From an uncultured Selenomonadaceae bacterium (GTDB lineage: Bacteria; Bacillota; Negativicutes; Selenomonadales; Selenomonadaceae), in assembly GCA_905236665.1 (NCBI GenBank), contig CAJONF010000189.1, positions 1 through 5,512 of the forward strand: a stretch of 5,512 nucleotides of DNA, written 5' to 3'. The position numbers and the translations under genes were made by a program. Of this stretch, positions 1-5,511 are shown in pieces. The notes beneath the pieces are model-generated. The model ran no database searches, had not been told where the DNA came from, and was given only the letters and a program-made list of their open reading frames with translations. The number at the start of each line of letters is the position of its first letter. Position 1 is the first letter of the stretch.

Positions 1-1508
1 AAAATTATCGGGCGTCTCAAAATCAGCGCGGCATAATAAAAAACTCCCGCCAATATTCCTAGCGTCGGCACTTGCACCGAACTAAGCGGCAGGTTCGCGA
101 AAACCCGATTAAGCTCCGCGCCCGCCCCAAAGATTAACGCCTCGCCGGTGAAAAAAATTTTCCCGCCAATCGGCACGACCGCCGCAATTATCCCGCCCAA
201 AAGTCCCCCGACAATTACAACTTCCAACAGCGGCATAACAAATACATTTGCCAAAACCGAACTCAACGAAATTTGATTGAAATACCACACGATAACCGGC
301 AAGCTCGCCAGCTGAGCCGCAATCGTCATTGACGCCGCCTCCGCAAAAAATTTCGGCGTGCGTTCTAAAAAATTTTTCAAGTCTTCGGATAAATACATAA
401 GACCAGCAGTCGCCGTGAAACTCAACTGAAAACTCACGTCGAATAAAAGCAACGGTTGGTTAATCAGCATTGCCAGCGCAGTTAATGTCAAAAGCCGTGA
501 GCCTTCCGCCTCCGCATTCAAAGTTTTTGCCAAGAAAACCAAAACTCCCATTGTCGCCGAACGCATAACTTGTGGCAAAAGTCCGCTCAATATCGCGTAG
601 GTGCCGATAATAAAAAATCCCACCACGAAAGTTATTTTCTTCGGAATTTTTAATAGCAAGCAAAGCCACGCCGTAGCCATTGCCAGCATACTCATATGCG
701 AGCCGCTGACCGATAAAATATGCACAATGCCCGTCGTTTGAAAATCTTCGACCAATTCCGGATTTAAGCCCGCGTAGCCGCCAAAAAGCATTGCGAAAAT
801 CGCCGCCGCATCTTCCCGCGACATTACCTGCATCATCGATTCTCGGTAGTGTTCACGAATTGCCGCCACGCCGCGCAAAAATTTTGTCCAAAGTCCGCCG
901 TCAACTTTTTCAATCGAAATGCCCTGCTTGCCCGCCGACATCCGCGCAGTAATTCCGTCCGCTTTCATGCGCGTTACACCGTCGATTTGCCCGGGGTTGT
1001 TGTAATTGTGCAGAAGTTTTAAATTGCCGCTCGCCGAAATTTTATCGCCGATTCGCGCCGCCGGAATTTGTTCACCATCTTTAGGATAGTAAGTCAAAAT
1101 CAGCCCACCAGAAATTTTTTGCTCCGTGCCTTTAATTTTTATCGACGCCGCGTCCACGACAAAGCGAATCTGCGTCGCAGTGTTCGGCAAAATTTTTATC
1201 TGCGGCTCTTCGCGAATAAAGCCCGATAAAAAAATTTGTTGCCCCGCGAATTTTGAAACGTCATCTGGCGGCAGATTGTCTACAGAAAAAAATCTCAGCC
1301 CGCCGAACGTAAAAAAAATTATTGGGCAAATTATCCACGCTGTTAAATTTTTTCGCCGCCACGTGAAAATTATCCCGCCGATTATCAACGCCGCGCAAAT
1401 CCCAATTAAAAATTTCGGCGAGCGATGAAAATTTTCCATAAAAAGAATGCCCGCCGCCATTGCCGCGAGCAAAACATTTAGCATTGAGTTTGAAACTTTA
1501 ATTTTCAT
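1..1508 (-). CDS. comEC: ComEC/Rec2 family DNA uptake channel, N-terminal 502 codons (runs off the left edge)
   Basis: ComEC is the inner-membrane channel that passes single-stranded DNA into the cell during natural transformation. I translated the whole stretch and it is open from ATG at 1508 to the edge with no stop. Residues 8-23, 33-49 and 57-70 are hydrophobic segments. Residues about 72-215 form the soluble N-terminal region (DUF4131 type), with the typical NPGQIDG at about 171. From about 235 on comes the polytopic Competence domain, whose hallmark TTGIVHILSVSGSH lies near residues 257-270, followed by several membrane helices. Family members are usually 700-800 residues, so the rest of the channel and any C-terminal metallo-beta-lactamase-like domain lie outside the window. 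AAAGG at 1519-1515, six bases before the ATG, supports the start. It is the last visible gene of the zinc-ribbon/TPM operon. Its start region is duplicated upstream. Family assignment is firm; competence of this organism is inference. Confidence 0.93.
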   Translation of the reverse strand, partial: MKIKVSNSMLNVLLAAMAAGILFMENFHRSPKFLIGICAALIIGGIIFTWRRKNLTAWIICPIIFFTFGGLRFFSVDNLPPDDVSKFAGQQIFLSGFIREEPQIKILPNTATQIRFVVDAASIKIKGTEQKISGGLILTYYPKDGEQIPAARIGDKISASGNLKLLHNYNNPGQIDGVTRMKADGITARMSAGKQGISIEKVDGGLWTKFLRGVAAIREHYRESMMQVMSREDAAAIFAMLFGGYAGLNPELVEDFQTTGIVHILSVSGSHMSMLAMATAWLCLLLKIPKKITFVVGFFIIGTYAILSGLLPQVMRSATMGVLVFLAKTLNAEAEGSRLLTLTALAMLINQPLLLFDVSFQLSFTATAGLMYLSEDLKNFLERTPKFFAEAASMTIAAQLASLPVIVWYFNQISLSSVLANVFVMPLLEVVIVGGLLGGIIAAVVPIGGKIFFTGEALIFGAGAELNRVFANLPLSSVQVPTLGILAGVFYYAALILRRPII

Positions 1509-1519
1509 GATAAACCTTT
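1450..1519 (-). repeat. 70-bp direct repeat, copy 1 (real comEC start)
   Basis: This copy holds the comEC ribosome site AAAGG (1519-1515), the ATG at 1508 and the first 19-20 codons. It matches 1553-1622 at 68 of 70 positions with a constant offset of 103 bases. The only differences are the adjacent bases 1465-1466 (gc) against 1568-1569 (at). The match stops at 1449/1552 on one side and at 1520/1623 on the other. Confidence 0.95.
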
Positions 1520-1611
1520 GGACTACTCAAACTGGATGCAACGTCACGTTGCCCCGCCGCCATTGCCATGAGCAAAACATTTAGCATTGAGTTTGAAACT
1601 TTAATTTTCAT
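1498..1611 (-). pseudogene. 37-codon open frame: duplicated comEC 5' fragment, possible leader peptide
   Basis: Starting at the ATG of repeat copy 2 (1611-1609), the frame copies the first residues of ComEC (MKIKVSNSMLNVLL), then reads through the 33-bp spacer, and stops at TAA (1500-1498). The 103-base offset is not a multiple of three, so it cannot fuse to comEC. It overlaps the comEC start by 11 bases. It keeps the same AAAGG ribosome site and spacing as comEC and is therefore likely to be translated. It is either a broken remnant of the duplication or a functioning leader that couples translation to comEC. The sequence cannot decide between these. No family is known to me for the peptide. 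Confidence 0.5.
1534..1555 (-). other. Palindrome/hairpin in the spacer between the comEC start copies
   Basis: Bases 1538-1544 (GCAACGT) and 1546-1552 (ACGTTGC) form a perfect inverted repeat around a single base at 1545. In the minus-strand RNA this can fold as a 6-bp stem with a UGA triloop. It extends by three more pairs past one bulged A, covering 1555 to 1534. No U run follows, so it is not an ordinary terminator. It lies 14 bases before the comEC ribosome site and could act as an operator, an RNA structure, or the remnant of a small inserted element. Confidence 0.6.
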
Positions 1612-1622
1612 GATAAACCTTT
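1553..1622 (-). repeat. 70-bp direct repeat, copy 2 (duplicated comEC start, intergenic)
   Basis: This is a second copy of the comEC ribosome site, ATG (1611) and early codons, lying between the TPM gene and comEC. Its right end touches the TAA stop of the TPM gene (1624-1622), so TPM stop, AAAGG and ATG follow one another within about 16 bases. That tight spacing looks like the ancestral TPM-comEC junction, which suggests that 103 bp were gained here later. The two-base difference turns codon 15 from GCG (Ala) into ATG (Met). Confidence 0.93.
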
Positions 1623-2386
1623 TAGAAACTGCCGCCGCCACCGCCGTGACCGCCGCCACCATGCCCGCCACCACGAGATTTTCCGCTGGATTTCGGACGC
1701 CGCTTGACGTTCATAAACAAAAATGTATCGCGATTCTCCGTCAATCGCACGGTATTCTTTTTGAGATAGTCAACCGCCGCCATTGCATGATGAATATTGC
1801 TCATCTTGCCGATAAGAGAAGAGCGAATCATAAATCCCAAAAAAAGTGAAATGACAACCGCAATCATCGCCGCCATAGGATCGAATTCGCCGGGTACCCG
1901 TTGACCATAAGGCACGCCCTTTGTCTCATAATAAGTCAACAGCTCGTCCACGCCGTCAATAAAATTATTCACCGCGCCAAAATAATCGCCCGCGCTCAAA
2001 TCCGATTGAAATTTATCTTTAAGAAAAGGAATTCCGTCATAGTCAGTGATTCGTTCAACCATGCGCCGATCTGTTGACATTTCATATTTGCGATTTTTCA
2101 TGTCAACAAGCAAGACAATTCCGCCGTTCGCGCCGTTAGCAAAATTTTTATCAAGAAAATTATTCGACGCGGTTATCATATCCGAATTGCCGATTGTCTT
2201 CACAAAGGCAACGCCAATTTTTATTTTGTGAGCCTGTTCCACAGCGTGAATCTTTTTATTGAGCTGTTCAATCTCCGACGCGCTCAAAAGCCCTGCTTGA
2301 TCAGTGACAGATTGAATCTGCGCGGCACTTGCTAAAGAAAAATTCAGCGCGATAATCAGCGCAATCAAACTAAAAAATTTTTTCAT
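1622..2386 (-). CDS. TPM-domain membrane protein with signal peptide and Gly-rich tail (YgcG-like)
   Basis: A 254-residue envelope protein. Residues 1-21 are a classic signal peptide with cleavage after ASA. Residues about 27-150 form a TPM domain (PF04536), recognisable from DQAGLLSASEIEQLN near 29-43 and NGANGGIVLLVD near 84-95. Residues 171-187 are a membrane helix, followed by a basic cytoplasmic stretch and a tail RGGGHGGGGHGGGGGSF (238-254), which is typical for this family. The TPM domain should face the outside of the cytoplasmic membrane. TPM proteins have been reported as phosphatases in plants (photosystem II repair), but the bacterial role is largely unknown. The ATG at 2386 is preceded by GGAGGG at 2398-2393, which touches the TGA of the zinc-ribbon gene, so the two are surely co-transcribed. 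The tail is coded by low-complexity GGC/GGT repeats (about 1625-1672) that may vary in length. Family confident, function not. Confidence 0.9.
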   Translation of the reverse strand: MKKFFSLIALIIALNFSLASAAQIQSVTDQAGLLSASEIEQLNKKIHAVEQAHKIKIGVAFVKTIGNSDMITASNNFLDKNFANGANGGIVLLVDMKNRKYEMSTDRRMVERITDYDGIPFLKDKFQSDLSAGDYFGAVNNFIDGVDELLTYYETKGVPYGQRVPGEFDPMAAMIAVVISLFLGFMIRSSLIGKMSNIHHAMAAVDYLKKNTVRLTENRDTFLFMNVKRRPKSSGKSRGGGHGGGGHGGGGGSF

Positions 2387-2398
2387 GACGCGCCCTCC

Positions 2399-3499
2399 TC
2401 AAGTAAACATAAGAATCAAAAAATAAATAATCGGCATGAGCACCAACGAACACAGCGCGGGATAAAGAAAAGCTTTTGTCGTGTCATAGGGTAGCGAACC
2501 AACAACTTTTCCGGTTTGCCCGTTCATCATAAAGGTATAGGGCTTGTCTTGATAGCGCGTCGTCAAAATCCATACGGGAACCATCGCATAGCTAACCTTG
2601 CCAACATCTTTAACAACAGCGGCATTTTCTAAGCTCACGGCGTCAAAATTTTCCACGGAACTTCTTAAAACTTCAACCGCGCTGGTCTCAACGCGTTTAT
2701 CTGCGCGGGGTGCGGAAGTTTCTGCGTCCACGTCGTATTTGTCAGCAAGATAGCCAGTAAAATAAGCCGCGCTAAAAGGAACTAGCTCTGAATAATCGAA
2801 CGGCTCGATACTTTCCATGTAAGCATCGTCCATTTTCTTTGAACCGTCAACAGGAATCCGCTCAAAACTCATCGTGGCGGCGCGTCTGCAGTTATAAACG
2901 CTAATTTCCGTGATAACTTCTTTAGGAGTGTTAATTACGTGATGTTTTTCTGCACGAAATTCAGCTTGTGCATTTATCTTTGAATCAAACAGCCAGAAAG
3001 GTACATACATAGGTTGAATAGCCTCAACGCGATTGTTCGCAGTAAAATTGCTCGGCAAAAGCATATGCCCTTTGTAAAATTCTTTTAGCGCGTTTACGGC
3101 GTCTTGCTTAGTTTTTTTGAATGGAATAACAAAATCCGGCTTCAACATTCCGTCAAAACGCTTCGGAATCATTGTCGGGTTGCCGCAGTAAACACACTCG
3201 GTCGCCATAGTGTTTTCATCACAAACAAGCTCCGCGCCGCAACTCGAACAAGTAAAAGCCTGCAGAGTTTTTGCCTCGTCGCTGTCCCACTCCGAACCGG
3301 CATTTTCTGTCTCCCATTTAGCCTCTTGAGCTTCTGCCGCGTGAACTGCCATTTGCTGTTTATCGCGGAAAAGTTCCTCAATCGCGCTGACTTCAAATTC
3401 AGTGCCGCAATATTCGCACGTGACTGTTTTCTTGCCCGGCAAAAAACTTAGCGGCGCACCGCAGTTCGGACATTTATAACTAACCGATGAATCAGCCAT
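2399..3499 (-). CDS. Double zinc-ribbon protein with C-terminal membrane anchor
   Basis: A 366-residue protein. Zinc ribbon 1 uses C10/C13 and C28/C31 (CPNCG...CEYCG). Zinc ribbon 2 uses C84/C87 and C102/C105 (CSSCG...CVYCG). The linker between them (about 40-75) is acidic and probably helical. Residues 106-335 form a mixed alpha/beta region with YVPFWLFD near 160 and YAMVPVWILTT near 305. These two similar PxW segments are typical of TFIIB-type zinc-ribbon-containing proteins found in many Firmicutes. Residues about 343-366 form one hydrophobic helix at the very C-terminus, so the protein is probably tail-anchored with the ribbons in the cytoplasm. I chose ATG at 3499 because GGAGG (3511-3507) lies seven bases before it. 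The in-frame TTG at 3514 would put the ribosome site inside the gene. First gene of the operon with the TPM gene, 12 bases apart. Such pairs often occur together; the shared function is unknown. Confidence 0.88.
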   Translation of the reverse strand: MADSSVSYKCPNCGAPLSFLPGKKTVTCEYCGTEFEVSAIEELFRDKQQMAVHAAEAQEAKWETENAGSEWDSDEAKTLQAFTCSSCGAELVCDENTMATECVYCGNPTMIPKRFDGMLKPDFVIPFKKTKQDAVNALKEFYKGHMLLPSNFTANNRVEAIQPMYVPFWLFDSKINAQAEFRAEKHHVINTPKEVITEISVYNCRRAATMSFERIPVDGSKKMDDAYMESIEPFDYSELVPFSAAYFTGYLADKYDVDAETSAPRADKRVETSAVEVLRSSVENFDAVSLENAAVVKDVGKVSYAMVPVWILTTRYQDKPYTFMMNGQTGKVVGSLPYDTTKAFLYPALCSLVLMPIIYFLILMFT

Positions 3500-3506
3500 T
3501 TGAACG

Positions 3507-3511
3507 CCTCC
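3507..3511 (-). promoter_or_regulatory. Ribosome binding site deciding the zinc-ribbon gene start
   Basis: GGAGG on the minus strand, seven bases before ATG at 3499. It settles the choice of 3499 over the upstream in-frame TTG at 3514, which has no ribosome site of its own. Confidence 0.85.
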
Positions 3512-3530
3512 CAAATTTTTTTACGCGCCG

Positions 3531-3559
3531 ATTTTAACAAAAGATTTTTACCCGTGCAA
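3531..3559 (-). promoter_or_regulatory. Predicted sigma-70 type promoter of the zinc-ribbon/TPM/comEC operon
   Basis: On the minus strand TTGCAC (3559-3554) and TAAAAT (3536-3531) are separated by exactly 17 bases. The -10 box matches the consensus at five of six positions, the -35 box at only three. Transcription would begin near 3524, leaving a leader of about 25 bases with the GGAGG site. It lies directly behind the terminator of the preceding unit, the expected place for a new promoter. Prediction only. Confidence 0.55.
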
Positions 3560-3560
3560 C

Positions 3561-3582
3561 AAAAAAGGAACCCGAAGGTTCC
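3561..3582 (-). terminator. Rho-independent terminator with C(UUCG)G tetraloop
   Basis: Reading the minus strand, GGAACC (3582-3577), loop TTCG, GGTTCC (3572-3567), then six T (3566-3561). The stem is short (6 bp), but the loop is the very stable C(UUCG)G tetraloop. It begins eight bases after the TAA of the CitC-like part, so it ends the SGNH/CitC-like transcription unit. The plus strand has no T run after the stem, so it works in one direction only. Confidence 0.9.
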
Positions 3583-3590
3583 GTAAAAAA

Positions 3591-4298
3591 TTACCTCGTG
3601 ATATGGTGTCTTTTCAGATAATTAAATGTCGTTTTCGGAACAAGATTTTTTATCTTGTCAAAATCGCCAACTTTTAACGCCTCGCGAACTATGCTGGCAC
3701 TTATCGGCTCGCCGGAAAAATTTTTGCGCGGGATTTCGCAAAACTCAATGCCATAGCGCGGCAAAATTTTTTTCATAGTCTCATTATATTGGCGCGTAAC
3801 ATTATCAGTCGGCTCTTCGCCCGCAAATCGAATCGTAATTCCCAACGTCGGCGCAATTTCTTTTGCAAAAATTTCAACGTCCTCGCTCGGATCAATCTGT
3901 ACGTTCTGAAGTTTTTCCTTATTAAAATAGCCCGAAAAAGTCTGCTGAGAAATTATAAATTTCCCGCTCGGCAAAACTTCTACGTTCGGAAATTTTTTAA
4001 CGCCTTCTTTAACAAGTTCAATCCTGTCCGCAAAGGGAAATTCGCTCCTGTCTTCTTCAACAACAAAAATATAAAGCCGTGCAACTTTTGCCGACGCGTA
4101 TTTGACAAGATATTGATGACCCAGCGTAAACGGGTTGCAGTTCATGACGATTGCACCAATGGGAATTTTTTTCGCCCGAATTTTTTGTTTGTACTGTTCC
4201 AATTCTGCGTTGAAAATTTTTATGCCGCCCTGCTCGAATTGCGGCGGAATACCATATCGATGATAAAACGGGGGGGGCAGGATATTTAAAGTTTTCAT
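3591..4298 (-). CDS. Citrate-lyase-ligase-type nucleotidyltransferase domain, C-terminal part of a frameshifted SGNH fusion
   Basis: From the ATG at 4298 this frame gives 235 residues. Residues 47-61 (IPIGAIVMNCNPFTLGH) carry the NPFTxGH signature of HIGH-type nucleotidyltransferases in the form typical of CitC, the [citrate (pro-3S)-lyase] ligase. ISASIVREAL near 209-218 corresponds to the second ATP-binding motif (ISxxxxR). True CitC activates acetate with ATP to acetylate the citrate lyase acyl carrier protein. The usual N-terminal acetyltransferase-like domain of CitC is missing here and no citD/E/F is visible, so citrate fermentation is not supported. Transfer of an AMP or CMP group to some other substrate is possible. 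The frame stays open up to an ATG at 4424, but residues coded before about 4276 overlap the SGNH frame and look meaningless. ATG 4298 has no clear ribosome site. I therefore believe this is the second half of the gene starting at 5424, joined by a one-base change or a +1 ribosomal shift at the C run 4270-4277. Confidence 0.75.
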   Translation of the reverse strand: MKTLNILPPPFYHRYGIPPQFEQGGIKIFNAELEQYKQKIRAKKIPIGAIVMNCNPFTLGHQYLVKYASAKVARLYIFVVEEDRSEFPFADRIELVKEGVKKFPNVEVLPSGKFIISQQTFSGYFNKEKLQNVQIDPSEDVEIFAKEIAPTLGITIRFAGEEPTDNVTRQYNETMKKILPRYGIEFCEIPRKNFSGEPISASIVREALKVGDFDKIKNLVPKTTFNYLKRHHITR

Positions 4299-5424
4299 CT
4301 CTAAAAAAATTATTTCGCGTGAGCAGATCAAAAAATTGTTCCGCCAAAATTTTGTAGCCGATTTCGTTAATGTGACCTTTATCAACAAAAATTTCCCTAT
4401 AATCGTGCGGCGGATCGAAAGCATTCCTTAAATCGATAATGGGCAAAAATTCAGCTGTTAAATTTCCACTGAGCCAGATAAAAATAATATCGCCAGGTTG
4501 AGCGTTCAGAAGGTTAAGATTATAAAAAATGTCTTGATATCTATTTGAATAAGGTTGCCCTTCGTTTTCCACGCGATAAGGTAAATTATGTTCGTTTAGC
4601 ATTTTCTGCAGATAAGATTCTATCGTTTTGTTGAAGGGCGCATAAGAACCCATGTAATGACATGGTCCAACGAAAAAAATCTTATTAACAAAACGTGAAG
4701 GTTGATTGGCTGTTAAACGTTTACCGTTTTTAATTCTTATCAAAGGGTCGTCCACATCGTTCATTACAGTAAAACCGTCAAGGTCGACTATTACGCCCTT
4801 TGCCACGTATATCATATCGTAAACTTCGAGGTTGTTGTAGCCAAATTTATCTAAAGGAGTTTTTATCTTGCCGGGATTTTTTAAAATTTGAGAGGCGAGC
4901 ATATTTGACTCGGTAAGTGTTTCGCCAAATTCTTTGCCACCTTCGTATTTTTCAATTTGATTCGGAAGCTTTGTCGTAAATATTTTGACGCGTGGATTGC
5001 GTTGCAAAAAATTCAGCAAGGGAATTTCGACATAAGTTTTGCGTGTAAAATATTCTACAAGTTCATCAAGATAAATAATTAGAGGAGAACTTTGACCAAT
5101 GATTTGATTTTTAGTCAAGACAATAATTTTATCAAAATTCTCATGCATCAGTTCGGAAATATTAAAACAATCCAAATTAGTAGTGAGAGTTTTGTTAAAA
5201 GAAAGATTTATTGAGCTTGTCGGAGAATTAAGAAGACTAAATTTAGCTGATAATCTCTTGTCGTAACGAAATTGAACATGAATTTCCCAGATAAACTGCC
5301 AAAATTTTGCGTCAGCGACAATTAGCGGTCTATTTATCTTGTTGTCAATACAAAATTGCGGAAGTGTATAGCCTCCCGTGAAACAATCGCGCATTTGAAT
5401 TAAAAGTTGTTCGTCGTTCATCAT
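4057..5424 (-). CDS. SGNH-hydrolase-like protein, N-terminal part of an SGNH/CitC-like fusion (frameshifted at a C8 run)
   Basis: The frame gives 455 residues, of which about 1-385 look like real protein. Residues 1-245 are a domain I do not recognise, with hydrophobic strands near 34, 99-103, 115-119 and 203-213. Residues 248-370 resemble an SGNH/GDSL hydrolase: VGPCHYMGSY (252-261) at the place of block I, with Cys255 where the nucleophilic serine usually stands; PGDIIFIWLSGN (310-321) as block III; and D348-x-x-H351 in DKGHINEIGY as block V. FRDENFKYPAPP (374-385) leads into the C run. The 70 residues after it (Arg-, Trp- and Cys-rich, overlapping the CitC-like frame) are most likely out-of-frame junk. 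The start is ATG at 5424, or ATG at 5421; an in-frame TAA lies seven codons upstream. No good ribosome site is visible, which suggests coupling to the gene ending just before. Hand-counted samples are about 30-38% GC, lower than in the neighbouring genes. Related fusions as I recall them sit in glycan or surface-polymer loci; here the substrate is unknown. Confidence 0.75.
   Translation of the reverse strand: MMNDEQLLIQMRDCFTGGYTLPQFCIDNKINRPLIVADAKFWQFIWEIHVQFRYDKRLSAKFSLLNSPTSSINLSFNKTLTTNLDCFNISELMHENFDKIIVLTKNQIIGQSSPLIIYLDELVEYFTRKTYVEIPLLNFLQRNPRVKIFTTKLPNQIEKYEGGKEFGETLTESNMLASQILKNPGKIKTPLDKFGYNNLEVYDMIYVAKGVIVDLDGFTVMNDVDDPLIRIKNGKRLTANQPSRFVNKIFFVGPCHYMGSYAPFNKTIESYLQKMLNEHNLPYRVENEGQPYSNRYQDIFYNLNLLNAQPGDIIFIWLSGNLTAEFLPIIDLRNAFDPPHDYREIFVDKGHINEIGYKILAEQFFDLLTRNNFFRDENFKYPAPPVLSSIWYSAAIRAGRHKNFQRRIGTVQTKNSGEKNSHWCNRHELQPVYAGSSISCQIRVGKSCTALYFCC
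4270..4277 (-). repeat. Run of eight C at the frame switch between the SGNH-like and CitC-like parts
   Basis: On the minus strand the coding reads CCT GCC CCC CCC GTT in the SGNH frame. Removing one C gives GCC CCC CCG TTT and continues into FYHRYGIPPQFEQGG and the CitC-like domain, for 610 residues in all. The run can be a slipped-strand contingency site, a CCC-C site for +1 ribosomal shifting, or a sequencing or assembly error in a homopolymer. Confidence 0.9.
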
Positions 5425-5442
5425 TAAGCCGTTACTGAGAAC

Positions 5443-5511
5443 TTACAAAAAGTTATAAAAACCTTTATGTCCCATTCCTGCTTCGCCGCGTCCGCTTTTG
5501 CCGAGGCTACT
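5443..5511 (-). CDS. C-terminal tail of an upstream gene, possibly aldehyde dehydrogenase-like (partial)
   Basis: Twenty-two codons are visible before TAA at 5445-5443. The peptide contains LGKSGRGEAGMGHKGFYNF, which resembles the GxSGxG...GF..F ending of aldehyde dehydrogenases. This is tentative, because so short a piece fits several glycine-rich ends. The stop lies 18 bases before the ATG of the SGNH-like gene, so the two are probably in one operon. A competing frame is open from 5510 to a TAA at 5426-5424 that would overlap the next ATG as TAATG. Its codons look like those of the other genes, but its peptide resembles nothing I know. Confidence 0.4.
   Translation of the reverse strand, partial: SSLGKSGRGEAGMGHKGFYNFL

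Noticed and set aside
460..669. Minus-strand open frame of 69 codons within comEC
   Set aside because: A shadow in another frame; the verified comEC frame covers it without interruption.
1126..1428. Plus-strand open frame of 100 codons
   Set aside because: It lies opposite the clearly coding comEC frame and its peptide shows no recognisable features.
1534..1555. Terminator between the TPM gene and comEC
   Set aside because: The hairpin is not followed by a T run on the minus strand.
1568..1849. Plus-strand open frame of 93 codons
   Set aside because: Antisense to the TPM gene tail; its Ala/Thr-rich part is just the complement of the Gly-rich repeat.
3500..3514. TTG start at 3514 for the zinc-ribbon gene
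   Set aside because: It would place GGAGG inside the coding region; ATG 3499 has ideal spacing to that site.
3789..4289. Plus-strand open frame of 166 codons
   Set aside because: Antisense to the CitC-like domain; Arg/Asn/Phe-rich low-quality peptide, no ribosome site.
3591..4298. Genuine citrate lyase ligase for citrate fermentation
   Set aside because: The N-terminal domain of CitC is missing, the domain is linked to an SGNH-like part, and no citrate lyase genes are visible.
4299..4424. ATG at 4424 as start of the CitC-like gene
   Set aside because: The 42 extra residues overlap the SGNH block V frame, look meaningless, and have no ribosome site.
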